Assembly: GCA_036511675.1 (NCBI GenBank)
Contig: DATCBU010000073.1
Location: 1 to 64,000 of the forward strand
Source: Chersky-840 sp036511675
Lineage (GTDB): Bacteria; Actinomycetota; Acidimicrobiia; Acidimicrobiales; UBA8190
Direction of reading: 5' to 3'
Length of the DNA: 64,000 nt
Shown piece by piece: positions 1 through 8,382 of this stretch. Under the pieces are notes generated by a model. It saw only the letters and a program-made list of their open reading frames with translations, did not search any database and was not told where the DNA came from. The position numbers and the translations under genes are program-made. How positions within the stretch are numbered: the stretch's first letter is position 1; each line of letters starts with the position of its first letter.

Positions 1-1165
1 CCGCCGCGGCCACCGCATACAGCACGAGCTGGCCGCCGTTGACGTTGTTGGACAAACCGCCCAGGTACGAGGCGTAGAGCAGGCCGGCGATCCCGGCGGT
101 GACCGAGCACAGGATGAAGGCCCACGTGCGGACGCTCGTTACCTTGATCCCCGCTCGGCGCGCCGCCTCGGGGTTGCCACCTATGGCGTAGATGTAGCGC
201 CCGTAACGGGTGCGCTGGAGCAGGAAGGTCCACGCGCCGAGCACGCCCAGGACGATGAAGATCGCCCACGGCACCCCTTCGAGGGTTCCGACCGCGGCGC
301 GGTTGACGTTGCATACCGCCACGACGGCGATGCCCACCACCGTCATGAAGAAGATCTTCATGACGGTAAGGCCGACCGGGGGCGCCACCAGCCCGCTCCG
401 CCGTCGCCGGGCATCGCGCATCCAGAGATTCAGCCCCAGCGCGCCCACGATGACCGCCATGACGATCCAACCTTGGGTGGGGCTGATGTGGCCCCACATG
501 AGGTTGTAGAGGGCGCGCAGGTTGGGCTGGGGGCCGGTCAGGGTGGGGTATCCGGAGAACGGCCCGAAGGCGAGCACGATGAGCAGGACCCCGTTGAAGA
601 CGAACAGACCGGCCAGGGTCACGATGAAGGAGGGGATCCCGAGCCCGGTGATCAACAAGCCCTGCACCGCCCCGATCAGCGCACAGGCCAAGAGGGAGAC
701 GATGATCGCCGCCCACCACGGCCAGTCGGTGGTCGACGGCTGCACGAGCTGCACGGCGATGGCCGCCCCCACTACGCCGACGTAGCCGATCGACAGGTCG
801 ATGTCGCCGAGCAGCAGGGCGAAGATCTCGGCCATGGCCAGCACCATGAACACCGCACTCTGCTGGAAGAGGTTCACGATGTTGCCGGCCGACAGGAAGA
901 TGTGGTGCGGGCTGATGATCTGGAAGACGACGACCATGATGACCAGCCCCAGCAGGACGGGGAGCATCCCGCTGTCTCCGCCTTTGATGCGGAGCCACTG
1001 GCCGTGGACGTACTCCCCCAACGTCTGGGCCACGACCTCGGGCGGCACGAGCGGGACGGCAGTGGCGGGCGTCGCGCTCAGGTCGACAGGGTCCTCGACG
1101 ACATCTCCGTCATGCGGCACCGACGCCGGCGGCACGCCGGGAGGGCCGGGGTCAGTCCTGGCCAT
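1..1165 (-). CDS. Monosaccharide ABC importer permease (partial, 3' end off the left edge)
   Basis: The visible 388 codons are the N-terminal part of a polytopic inner-membrane permease of the RbsC/XylH/FrcC type (BPD_transp_2), which forms the channel of a sugar ABC importer. Seen: repeated long hydrophobic segments, the family-typical stretch LLGDIDLSIGYV in the first half, and GGNPEAARRAGIKV near the window edge, which matches the conserved cytoplasmic EAA-like loop of these permeases. The ATG overlaps the last 14 bases of the upstream ATPase gene, so translation is probably coupled. Order on the minus strand is binding protein, ATPase, permease, one operon. The sugar cannot be read from the sequence. 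The C-terminus is not in the window. Confidence 0.93.
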   Translation of the reverse strand, partial: MARTDPGPPGVPPASVPHDGDVVEDPVDLSATPATAVPLVPPEVVAQTLGEYVHGQWLRIKGGDSGMLPVLLGLVIMVVVFQIISPHHIFLSAGNIVNLFQQSAVFMVLAMAEIFALLLGDIDLSIGYVGVVGAAIAVQLVQPSTTDWPWWAAIIVSLLACALIGAVQGLLITGLGIPSFIVTLAGLFVFNGVLLIVLAFGPFSGYPTLTGPQPNLRALYNLMWGHISPTQGWIVMAVIVGALGLNLWMRDARRRRSGLVAPPVGLTVMKIFFMTVVGIAVVAVCNVNRAAVGTLEGVPWAIFIVLGVLGAWTFLLQRTRYGRYIYAIGGNPEAARRAGIKVTSVRTWAFILCSVTAGIAGLLYASYLGGLSNNVNGGQLVLYAVAAA

Positions 1166-1943
1166 GCTCGACCGCTCCTGCTGGGGTGGGCGGCCCGTCG
1201 GCTTTCACGCCAAGGCCCCCGGTGGTCATGTACTCGACGACGCTCTGTCGGTCGAAGGCGGTCGTCTTGTCCTCCACCACGATTTTCCCCAGGTACATCA
1301 CGGCGATGCGGTCGGCCACGGCGAAGACGTCGTTGAGGTTGTGCGAGACCATCAGCACCGCCAGGCCACGGTCGCGCAGGCGTTGCACCAGTTCGAGCAC
1401 CTGTGCCGTCTGCGACACTCCCAGGGCGGCGGTGGGCTCGTCGAGGATGACGAGCTTCGAGTTCCACATCACCGCCTTGGCCACGGCCACCGATTGTCGC
1501 TGGCCTCCCGACAGCGACCCCACCGGCTGGCGGATCGACCGCACCGTCGTCACCCGCAGGCTGGCCAAGGTCTCCGCCGCGGCGCGCTCCATGGCGTCCT
1601 CGTCGAGCGTTCGATGACGGAGCCGCTCGCGTCCTAGGAACATGTTCTGGACGATGTCCAGATTGTCGGCCAGGGCGAGATCTTGATAGACGGTCTCGAT
1701 CCCGAGCGCAGAGGAGTCATGGGCACTGCGGATGCGGACGGGCTTGCCCTCCCAGGAGATGTGGCCCCGGTCGGGCTCGAAGATGCCCGAGATGCACTTG
1801 ATGAGGACCGACTTGCCAGCACCGTTGTCACCCGACAGCGACGTGATCTGACCCGCCGGTACATCGAGGTTCACATCGGAGAGCGACTGGACGGGACCGA
1901 AGCTTTTGGCGAGGCCCCGCACTTTCAGAAGGGGCTCGTCCAC
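1152..1943 (-). CDS. Sugar ABC transporter ATP-binding protein, single nucleotide-binding domain
   Basis: Energises the sugar importer by ATP hydrolysis on the cytoplasmic face. Seen in 263 aa: Walker A GDNGAGKS at about residues 38-45, signature LSGGQRQSVAVAKA, Walker B LVILDEPTAAL, and a switch His in VSHNLNDVF. Only one ABC domain is present, whereas RbsA, XylG and MglA carry two in about 500 aa; single-domain forms are known in FrcA-type systems. I chose the GTG start preceded by GAGG with a 5-base spacer; an in-frame start at 2042 would add 33 residues without family character. It follows the binding-protein gene closely and overlaps the permease start by 14 bases. Confidence 0.92.
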   Translation of the reverse strand: MDEPLLKVRGLAKSFGPVQSLSDVNLDVPAGQITSLSGDNGAGKSVLIKCISGIFEPDRGHISWEGKPVRIRSAHDSSALGIETVYQDLALADNLDIVQNMFLGRERLRHRTLDEDAMERAAAETLASLRVTTVRSIRQPVGSLSGGQRQSVAVAKAVMWNSKLVILDEPTAALGVSQTAQVLELVQRLRDRGLAVLMVSHNLNDVFAVADRIAVMYLGKIVVEDKTTAFDRQSVVEYMTTGGLGVKADGPPTPAGAVEHGQD

Positions 1944-2064
1944 GCTCGCCTCGATCCTCTCGTCACCTTCGTCGCGGCCCAGATTACGGCATGGCTCGAC
2001 CAGACGCGGGACCGCCGCCGCACGAGGCGGCGACGGTCCCACACTTCACGTCCGGTCGATGCGG

Positions 2065-3324
2065 TTACGGAGTGATCTTGGCAGCGGTGCAGACGCTGTT
2101 GCCCACGGCGGTGCACAGCGTCGAGGCCGAGATGAACTTGTCGGCGATCACGGTCGCCGCCATGTTGGTGGCGTCCACCCACACCGGGGTGAGCAGCGAT
2201 GCCGGCTGCGCCGATCCTGCCACGCCATGGGGAGGCGTGGTGGTCGAGTTCACCAGGGCCGCGGGCGGGGTCTTGCCGGCACGCAGGATGGTGGCCAGCG
2301 ACACGGCGTCCTGGGCCTCCTGGTACACGGCCTTGTAGACCGATCCGCACTGGTAGCCCTGCAGGACGTTCTCCATGCCCTGCAACGTGGCGTCCTGTCC
2401 CGTGGTGGGGATCTTCTTGGGCCCGACACCCTTGTTCTTCAGGTCGGTGACCACAGCCTCGGCCAGCCCGTCATTGGCCTCGACAGTGGCGTTGATCGTC
2501 GGGTGGGCCGTGAACTGCTGGGTGAAGATGGTGGCGCCGGTGGCGTTCACCCAACCGGGGGTGATCTGGTCGCCGATGAGGGTGTAGCCCTTGCTGTTGG
2601 TCAGGCCCGCCTTCAACGGCGTCGTGGTCGAGTTCCAGATGACCGAGTTGTAGCCCCCGGCGAAGGAGATCGCGTTGGGGTCGGTGTCCTCACCGCCGTC
2701 GAGCTCGAACACCTTGGGGCTCGAGACACCCCAGGCCGAGACACACGACTCGAAGCCTTGGCCGATGAGCTTCCCGACCAGGTTGTTGTCGAAGCTGACG
2801 TAGTAGGTGTTGGTGCCGGTGAAGGTGGCCCGGTCGTAGCTGATCACGGCGACGCCGTGCGTCGAGGCGTAGGACTGGACCTCGGCCCCCACGGTGCTGT
2901 CGATGGGGTCGAAGACCAGGACCTTGGCACCGAGCGCCACATCCGCCTGGGCATCGGCCAGCTCGGTGGCGTCCACACCCTGGGCGTTGTCGATCTTGAA
3001 GTCAGACGAGCTGTACCCGGCCATTTGGAACGCCTTGGTCAGGTACGGAGCATCGAAGTCGACGTAGCGCGTCGACGACGTGGTGTCGGGGAGGATGACG
3101 CCGACCAGGCCCTTGCCCGCAGAGGCAAGCGACTTCAACTTCGGCATCTCCGAGAACGACACGTCGAATGACTTCACGCTGAGGTCGGCGGGCACACTGG
3201 CTGTCGCCGCCCCCGTCGTCGTCGTGGTCGACGCCTTGGGGGTGCTGCTACACGCCGTGAACACCATGCCCACGACCACGGCCAGGGAGATCCCCGCCAC
3301 CCGACTCAAACCACGGTTTCGCAT
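2065..3324 (-). CDS. Sugar-binding lipoprotein of ABC importer
   Basis: Extracytoplasmic solute-binding protein (type 1 periplasmic binding fold, RbsB/XylF/ChvE group), 419 aa, that captures a sugar and delivers it to the permease. The N-terminus has a signal peptide ending in the lipobox FTAC at about residues 22-25, then a Ser/Thr/Ala-rich linker, so it is probably lipid-anchored outside the membrane. Family traits seen: the early stretch LVGVILPDTTSSTRYVDFD and, later, VEANDGLAEAV followed by TGQDATLQGMENVLQG, as in xylose/ribose binding proteins. ATG is preceded by AGGAG. First gene of the operon, with a repeat-rich putative control site 50-85 bases upstream of the start. Substrate unknown. 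Confidence 0.93.
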   Translation of the reverse strand: MRNRGLSRVAGISLAVVVGMVFTACSSTPKASTTTTTGAATASVPADLSVKSFDVSFSEMPKLKSLASAGKGLVGVILPDTTSSTRYVDFDAPYLTKAFQMAGYSSSDFKIDNAQGVDATELADAQADVALGAKVLVFDPIDSTVGAEVQSYASTHGVAVISYDRATFTGTNTYYVSFDNNLVGKLIGQGFESCVSAWGVSSPKVFELDGGEDTDPNAISFAGGYNSVIWNSTTTPLKAGLTNSKGYTLIGDQITPGWVNATGATIFTQQFTAHPTINATVEANDGLAEAVVTDLKNKGVGPKKIPTTGQDATLQGMENVLQGYQCGSVYKAVYQEAQDAVSLATILRAGKTPPAALVNSTTTPPHGVAGSAQPASLLTPVWVDATNMAATVIADKFISASTLCTAVGNSVCTAAKITP

Positions 3325-3372
3325 TATCGCTCTCCTGCTTTCTCTTGCTGTCTTCGGTTTTGGCTTCTATTC

Positions 3373-3408
3373 ATGCCGTGCATGTGATGCCGTGCACGCA
3401 TGCGCGGC
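3373..3408. promoter_or_regulatory. Putative operator upstream of the sugar-transporter operon
   Basis: A 12-base motif ATGCCGTGCAyG occurs twice (3373-3384 and 3387-3398) with 14-base spacing. The same stretch forms an imperfect inverted repeat: arms GCCGTGCATG (3375-3384) and CATGCGCGGC (3399-3408), one mismatch. It lies 50-85 bases upstream of the binding-protein start, where a repressor or activator of a sugar operon would sit. No regulator gene is visible in the window. Otherwise the 3325-3556 gap holds no gene. Confidence 0.45.
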
Positions 3409-3556
3409 ATCGGGAGGAAGGCGAATGGCAACGACGCCACCGTCCCCCTGGACCGGTGCTTTTCTCTGGCTCGGCACGTGTCCGAATAACTCTGAAGCTA
3501 CGACTGTGGGAGCAACATAGCCTTCCGTTTCGTCACGCGCTTGCAATACAGTTCGT

Positions 3557-4381
3557 TCAGTCGATCACAAGCGTCGCCCGAACGGGGAGATGGTCGGACT
3601 CGGTAATGGGAAGGACCGCACCCGTCTCGGCCCGGGCGGACCCTCGCACCAGGATGTGGTCGGGCTGCGCCACCGGCCGCCATAACCAGGTCGGCCACGT
3701 CCGACCTCGCACGGCGCGGGACCAGCCCGGGAGCAAGGCGACCAGAGGCGGGCCCCACAGGTTCATGTCGCCCGCCAACACGGAAGGTATTGGCTCCATG
3801 GCGTTGAGCGTTCGGCGCAGGGAGGCGATGTGCCGGAGCGAGCCCTGGCTGAGGTGGGCGAGATGCGTTCCCACCAGGCGGAGTGGTGCGGCGGCGCCGT
3901 CGAGGTCCACGGCCATGACGATCGCGCCCCGCCGGGCGTGGTCGGTGGGGAGCTTGCCCAGATCGAGGGTGAACGAGTCCTTGACCGGCACCTTGGACAA
4001 CACGGCGATGGCCCACGTACCGCGTTCGAACTTGGGAGGATGCGGACGCGCCGAGGCCCGGCGTTCCGCCGCGGCGGGGCGGCGTCGGTCGAGGCGCAGT
4101 CCGTGCACGCTCGCCGTCAGCAGGCGGGGGCCCCACCGGTTGGGGGGACGATCAGGAGGGGCGGTGATCCGGCCCCGGGCGAAGGCCAACTCGACCCACT
4201 CGTAGCCCAGCTGCTCCGCCACCCGCTGCGCCATGGAGACCCCACCGTCGGGGAACCAGCATTCCTGGAGCATCAGGACGTCGGCGCCGATGCGTCGGCA
4301 GGCGTCGACGACGTCGAAGGGCCGACCCCATCCGTCCACGCCGCCGTGCACGTTGAAGCTGGCGACGACCAGGCGCGGCAT
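3557..4381 (-). CDS. Endonuclease/exonuclease/phosphatase-fold protein
   Basis: 274 aa, an almost bare EEP domain (DNase I/exonuclease III/inositol phosphatase superfamily). Motifs in order: SFNVHGG at the N-terminus (Asn of the metal site), LMLQECW (catalytic Glu), GTHLAH, AGDMNLWG in the middle (D-x-N), and ESDHLPVRATL at the C-terminus (the conserved D-H pair). Together these give the full catalytic set for a divalent-metal phosphodiesterase or phosphatase. No signal peptide, so it is probably cytoplasmic. Substrate could be nucleic acid, phosphoinositide or another phosphoester; the sequence does not decide. It lies upstream of, and on the same strand as, the sugar operon, but 232 bases separate them, so it is probably a separate transcript. 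Confidence 0.85.
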   Translation of the reverse strand: MPRLVVASFNVHGGVDGWGRPFDVVDACRRIGADVLMLQECWFPDGGVSMAQRVAEQLGYEWVELAFARGRITAPPDRPPNRWGPRLLTASVHGLRLDRRRPAAAERRASARPHPPKFERGTWAIAVLSKVPVKDSFTLDLGKLPTDHARRGAIVMAVDLDGAAAPLRLVGTHLAHLSQGSLRHIASLRRTLNAMEPIPSVLAGDMNLWGPPLVALLPGWSRAVRGRTWPTWLWRPVAQPDHILVRGSARAETGAVLPITESDHLPVRATLVID

Positions 4382-4559
4382 TGCACCCGCAGGCTACCGA
4401 TCGGCCCCTCGTGACTGGGCGACCCGACCCGTGTCCCGGGCCCCCGGACCGACGCCCCTCGCGGTCGCAGGGGCAGCTCGGTGCCCAGGGACGCCCGCTC
4501 GCCAGGCACGCTGCGTGAGACTGCTCAACCTACGGCCCGGGGTGCCGATATGAATTGGG

Positions 4560-5900
4560 ATGACGTTGTTCCCGAGCGCCCTCCGCAGCGGCCGCCCCCC
4601 GGCGATGGGCGTCGCGGTCCGCCCCCTCGACGGCTTCTGGAACCTCCTGTCCCGCCTCCTCGCCCCCCGGCGGTCATCCCCGGTCCTGTCACTCGTGACC
4701 TCGCCCGTCGGCGCCGCCGCCATCGAACGGGCCGAGCCGCAGCTCCGGTGGACCGACCCCCACACCGCTCCCGACGGCGACTTCGCCGCCTCGGCGATCC
4801 CCAACGCCGAGCTCGACACCATCGCCGTCCCCCGGCGGGGCGAGCCCTGGGAGGCGGTCTCGGACTTGGCCTTGTCGTACGACGGGTACGGATACTGGGA
4901 CGACCTGCCCATGCTGGCGGGGCGGGTCCTGCAACGCTGGACGCGACGTCGCTCGCTGCCCCACACGCTCGACGAGCTCCGGGGATGCCTCTTCTACGAA
5001 CAACGACGGTGGCACCACTTCGGCGAAGAGCCCACGGGCCGCTCGGCGGAGTACATGTGGGCCGTCGTCGACGCCATCGGCGCGCTCGTCGTCCCCGTCA
5101 CACCGACGACCGGCCGCATCGCCGACCCCCGACGCGCCATCGCACCTGAGGCGCACGTCAAGCTCGTGGCCACCCGAGCCGTGGCCCTGCGACCCGTCCC
5201 CTCGCCCCCGCTCTCGATACGCCCGCTCCCGGCGCGGGCTGGCCGCCTCGTGCCGGTGGCCGCCGCTGAAGCCCACGTCCGGCTCGTGACCGCCATCGGG
5301 GACGAGGCCGAGGCGAAATCCAGGCACCCCTCGGGATACGCCATGCGACGGTCGACGGGTCATCTCCCGGGAAGCCCGGCAGATCACCCCGCCATGCACG
5401 GCGTGGTGCGCGACCTGAGGCCCATGCCCTCTGCAGACCCGTTGCCGAAGCCTCCGGTCATCGTGCGTCGGCCGCGTCGCGCCGGGTCGTCGGCCCCCAA
5501 CCGCCCCGGCGGTGCGGTGAACACGGGTCGCAACCAGTCCGATCCCCGCGAGCAGAACCGGTCGCGCTGGAAGCTCGAGAAGACACCGGACACGTCGTCT
5601 CCGGTGCCCGAGGTGACACCGTTGTGCCACGAGTTCTTCACCGACGATCCCGCCTACTGGACCTGGGTGGAAGCGCATGGCGACGGACTGGTGTTGAACC
5701 AACCCCGCTCGGCCCCGTCCAAGGCGCCGACCCTGCACCGGGTGTCCTGTGCCGTGGTCGCCCGACGACCCGACACCGAGACCCCCACGGCCGGCGTGGT
5801 CACGGTCAGGGTGTGTGGCCCGAACGCCGACGCGCTGCGCACATGGAGCGTGGCCCGGGGCAGTGGCGAGCCCATCGCTTGTCGCCGTTGTCGCCCGTAG
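4560..5900 (+). CDS. Unknown two-part protein with C-terminal Cys-rich domain
   Basis: 446 aa, function not recognised. Strong G/C third-position bias supports coding. Two conserved-looking parts flank a basic, Pro/Arg-rich and probably disordered middle (about residues 195-340). The N-terminal part contains LALSYDGYGYWDDLP and CLFYEQRRWHHFGEEPTG. The C-terminal part contains WTWVEAHGDGLVLN, LHRVSC, VRVCG and a final CRRC, suggesting a small metal-bound or disulfide domain. From memory, both parts resemble segments of unannotated actinobacterial proteins; I cannot verify this. No signal peptide or membrane segment. The start is the first ATG in frame; M16 is an alternative. Confidence 0.7.
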   Translation: MTLFPSALRSGRPPAMGVAVRPLDGFWNLLSRLLAPRRSSPVLSLVTSPVGAAAIERAEPQLRWTDPHTAPDGDFAASAIPNAELDTIAVPRRGEPWEAVSDLALSYDGYGYWDDLPMLAGRVLQRWTRRRSLPHTLDELRGCLFYEQRRWHHFGEEPTGRSAEYMWAVVDAIGALVVPVTPTTGRIADPRRAIAPEAHVKLVATRAVALRPVPSPPLSIRPLPARAGRLVPVAAAEAHVRLVTAIGDEAEAKSRHPSGYAMRRSTGHLPGSPADHPAMHGVVRDLRPMPSADPLPKPPVIVRRPRRAGSSAPNRPGGAVNTGRNQSDPREQNRSRWKLEKTPDTSSPVPEVTPLCHEFFTDDPAYWTWVEAHGDGLVLNQPRSAPSKAPTLHRVSCAVVARRPDTETPTAGVVTVRVCGPNADALRTWSVARGSGEPIACRRCRP

Positions 5901-5925
5901 CAACGCGCCCGACGCACTGTCTCCC

Positions 5926-5962
5926 CGACACAGTGCACCTCCTCCTCGACACAGTGCACCTC
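5926..5962. promoter_or_regulatory. Perfect 16-base direct repeat spaced by two helical turns
   Basis: CGACACAGTGCACCTC occurs exactly twice, at 5926-5941 and 5947-5962, with a 21-base period. Each copy centres on the palindrome GTGCAC. The pair ends 37 bases before the ATG of the deacetylase-like gene, so it is a plausible operator or activator site. The binding protein is unknown. Confidence 0.5.
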
Positions 5963-5999
5963 GACCCGGGAACGAACCGGACAGTCCTACAGTGAGGCC

Positions 6000-7013
6000 A
6001 TGCTCCTCGTGGCGGGGTCCCCCGCGCTCGACCACCACGACGTGGGGCCCCACCATCCCGAACGCCCGGCCCGGGTCCAGGCCGCCCTGGCCGGTATCGA
6101 CGAGGCCGGCCTGCGCGACGCCGTCATCGACCTCCAACCGCGTCGGGCCACCATCGAGGAACTGACCCTGGTCCACCCCGTGTCGTATCTCGACTCGCTG
6201 CGTGCCTTCTGTGAGGCCGGTGGGGGCGCCATCGACCCCGACACCATGGTGGGCCCGGGCTCATGGGACACGGCGCTGCTCGCCGCGGGCGCCGCGCTCG
6301 AGGTGGTCGACGCGCTGGCCCGGGGCGACGGTGACGTGGCCTTCGTGGCGGCCCGCCCACCCGGACACCACGCGCTGGCGACCGAGCCCATGGGCTTCTG
6401 TCTCCTCAACAACGTGGCCGTGGCGGCTGCGACGCTGGCAGGGCGCGGCGAACGGGTCCTCATCGTGGACTGGGACGTCCATCACGGCAACGGGACCCAG
6501 GCCATCTTCTGGGACGACCCCAGGGTGCTGTATGTCTCCACCCACCAATGGCCGCTGTATCCCGGCACGGGTCGTGCGGCGGAGACCGGCGGCCCGGGCG
6601 CACCGGGGCTCACCGTCAACGTGCCGCTCCCGCCGCGCGCCACGGGGGACGTGATCCTCCAGGCGCTCGACGACGTGGTGGCGCCGGTGGTCGAGCAATT
6701 CGCCCCGACGTGGGTCCTGGCGTCGGCGGGATACGACGCCCATCGTGCCGACCCCATGGCCGGGCTGCTGCTCACCTCGGGTGACTTCGCCGACATCGCC
6801 AAGCGGGTGAAGGGGTTCGCGCCCGGAACCGGACGACTGGCCCTCATCCTCGAGGGTGGGTACGACCTCGACGCCCTGCGCCTGTCGGTGGGGGCCAGCG
6901 TGGCGGCGGTGCTCGATGTCGATTTCCGACCCGAACACGCCTCGAGCGGCGGCCCCGGAGACGACGCCGTCGAGGCGGCCCGTCGGGCCCACGCCCCCTC
7001 TGAACAGCCTTAG
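6000..7013 (+). CDS. Histone deacetylase-like / acetoin-utilisation (AcuC) family deacetylase
   Basis: 337 aa, class II HDAC-type zinc amidohydrolase; bacterial members deacetylate acetyl-lysine (AcuC acts on acetyl-CoA synthetase), acetylpolyamines or related amides. Seen in order: HHDVGPHHPERPARV at the N-terminus, the active-site His pair RPPGHHA, zinc ligands in DWDVHHGNGTQ, the loop STHQWPLYPGTG, the third zinc ligand Asp in SAGYDAHRADP, and LEGGYD. All catalytic residues are present and the length is normal. Cytoplasmic. The stop overlaps by four bases the end of a small convergent gene. A tandem 16-base repeat lies just upstream. Substrate is undetermined. Confidence 0.92.
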   Translation: MLLVAGSPALDHHDVGPHHPERPARVQAALAGIDEAGLRDAVIDLQPRRATIEELTLVHPVSYLDSLRAFCEAGGGAIDPDTMVGPGSWDTALLAAGAALEVVDALARGDGDVAFVAARPPGHHALATEPMGFCLLNNVAVAAATLAGRGERVLIVDWDVHHGNGTQAIFWDDPRVLYVSTHQWPLYPGTGRAAETGGPGAPGLTVNVPLPPRATGDVILQALDDVVAPVVEQFAPTWVLASAGYDAHRADPMAGLLLTSGDFADIAKRVKGFAPGTGRLALILEGGYDLDALRLSVGASVAAVLDVDFRPEHASSGGPGDDAVEAARRAHAPSEQP

Positions 7014-7236
7014 GGGCCGGCCCGGTCCACCGCATCCCGGGCCAGTTCGACCACGGCGCGGCGATTGGCGAGCACGGACTCGATCACCGCACCGCGGCCC
7101 CGCACGGCGCGTGCCCCGGCCACGGCACCGCCGACACACTTTGACGCGTTCGGAGAACAACGCCGTCACGGCGGAAGAAGATGTGGACGAGCAATCCGGC
7201 CAGCGCTCCCATGACGCCGTCGGCGACCCTGCGCAC
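7010..7236 (-). pseudogene. Small frameshifted gene between the deacetylase and an MBL gene
   Basis: Two adjacent frames look coding and together would make about 75 aa. From a GTG at 7236, one frame reads VRRVADGVMGALAGLLVHIF, with a hydrophobic segment. From about 7150 a second frame reads GARAVRGRGAVIESVLANRR and ends with ELARDAVDRAGP and TAA at 7010. Both show strong G/C bias at the third position. The span is 227 bases, not a multiple of three, which fits one lost base (or two gained). Function unknown; family not recognised. It ends four bases inside the convergent deacetylase gene and is divergent from the MBL gene. The indel could be a sequencing error. Confidence 0.45.
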
Positions 7237-7266
7237 ATCCCGATCCTACGGTGATATGACGATGCC

Positions 7267-8256
7267 ATGACCTCGACGAACCACGACCATCCCCGCGCCG
7301 ACGAGCTCCCACCGCCGCGGACCCAGGAGGTGGCCGAGGGCGTCTACGCCTACATCCAGCCCGACGGCGGCTGGTGGATCAACAACACCGGATTCGTCCT
7401 CGGCGACCACACGATGCTGTGCATCGACAGCTGTGCCACCGAGCGGCGCACCCGCGCCTTTCTCCAGGCCGTCGACACGGTGTGGCGCGCTCGGCGGGGG
7501 GGACCCGCGCCGAGCGACGACCAGGGTCGCGGCGGGGCGCGCATGCTCGTGAACACCCACCAGCACGGAGACCACACCAACGGCAACTGCCTCGTGCCCG
7601 ACGCCACCATCATCGGCCACCACCGCTGTCGTGAGGCCATCCAGGCCATGGGGATCCTGCGGCCCGACGGGTTGTGGGAGCCCGTGGAGTGGGGGGAGCT
7701 CGAGCCCGCTCCGCCCTTCGTGACCTTCGAGCGCCGTCTCGACCTGTACGTGGACGACCTACTGGTGGAGCTGCATCACTTCGGCACCGCCGCCCACACC
7801 ACCAACGACGTGGTGGCCTGGATCCCCGAGCACCGGGTGCTGTTCACCGGTGACCTGGTGTTCAACGGGGGCACGCCCTTCGTGGTGATGGGTTCGGTGG
7901 CCGGGTCCTTCGTGGCTCTGGACTGCCTCATGGAGCTCGATCCCGCCGTGATCGTCCCCGGCCACGGGGAGGTGTGCGGTCCCGAGGTGATCGACGTGGC
8001 CGGCGAATACCTCCGCTTCCTCCAGAAGCTCACCGTCGAGGCCAAAGAGGTCGGCCTCACCCCGCTCGAGGCGGCGCTCTCGGCAGACCTGGGACGCTTC
8101 GCCACGCTCGGCCATCCCGAACGCCTGGTCGGCAACCTGCACCGCGCCTACGCCGAGTCTGAGGGTGCGCGCCCCGGGGACCCCATCGACGTGGCGGCGG
8201 CCCTGCTCGACATGATCACCCTCAACGGGGGCAAGCCCCTCACGTGCCAGGCCTGA
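7267..8256 (+). CDS. MBL-fold metallo-hydrolase
   Basis: 329 aa metallo-beta-lactamase-fold hydrolase. Seen: NTHQHGDHTNGN at about residues 97-108 (the H-x-H-x-D-H dinuclear metal motif), LHHFGTAAHTTNDVV (third His region), LFTGDLVFNGG (bridging Asp) and VPGHGEVCG (final His). The set of ligands is complete. No signal peptide. Members hydrolyse thioesters, lactones or other esters, or act in detoxification; nothing nearby identifies the substrate. The start ATG at 7267 lies 31 bases from the divergent small broken gene. A hairpin followed by TTCTTT is found downstream. Confidence 0.9.
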   Translation: MTSTNHDHPRADELPPPRTQEVAEGVYAYIQPDGGWWINNTGFVLGDHTMLCIDSCATERRTRAFLQAVDTVWRARRGGPAPSDDQGRGGARMLVNTHQHGDHTNGNCLVPDATIIGHHRCREAIQAMGILRPDGLWEPVEWGELEPAPPFVTFERRLDLYVDDLLVELHHFGTAAHTTNDVVAWIPEHRVLFTGDLVFNGGTPFVVMGSVAGSFVALDCLMELDPAVIVPGHGEVCGPEVIDVAGEYLRFLQKLTVEAKEVGLTPLEAALSADLGRFATLGHPERLVGNLHRAYAESEGARPGDPIDVAAALLDMITLNGGKPLTCQA

Positions 8257-8338
8257 GGGGCGGCCCGGGCCCCGGTTGGCCGATTGTTGAGGCTGGATAG
8301 AGGATGCGGTGGGCCGGACATGGGAGGGTGAGTCCACG

Positions 8339-8370
8339 AAGGCGGCCTGACCAGGGACGGCCGCTTCTTT
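8339..8370 (+). terminator. Possible rho-independent terminator after the MBL gene
   Basis: Inverted repeat GCGGCC (8342-8347) and GGCCGC (8359-8364) with an 11-base loop, flanked by AA and TT that can extend the stem, then TTCTTT. The T tract is short, so strength is doubtful. It sits just before the ribosome-binding site of the next gene. Confidence 0.4.
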
Positions 8371-8382
8371 GCCGGGGGGCCC

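Noticed and set aside
4689..6176. Long minus-strand open frame opposite the unknown two-domain gene
   Set aside because: Its codons do not show the G/C third-position pattern, while the plus-strand gene does; it is a shadow of a GC-rich gene.
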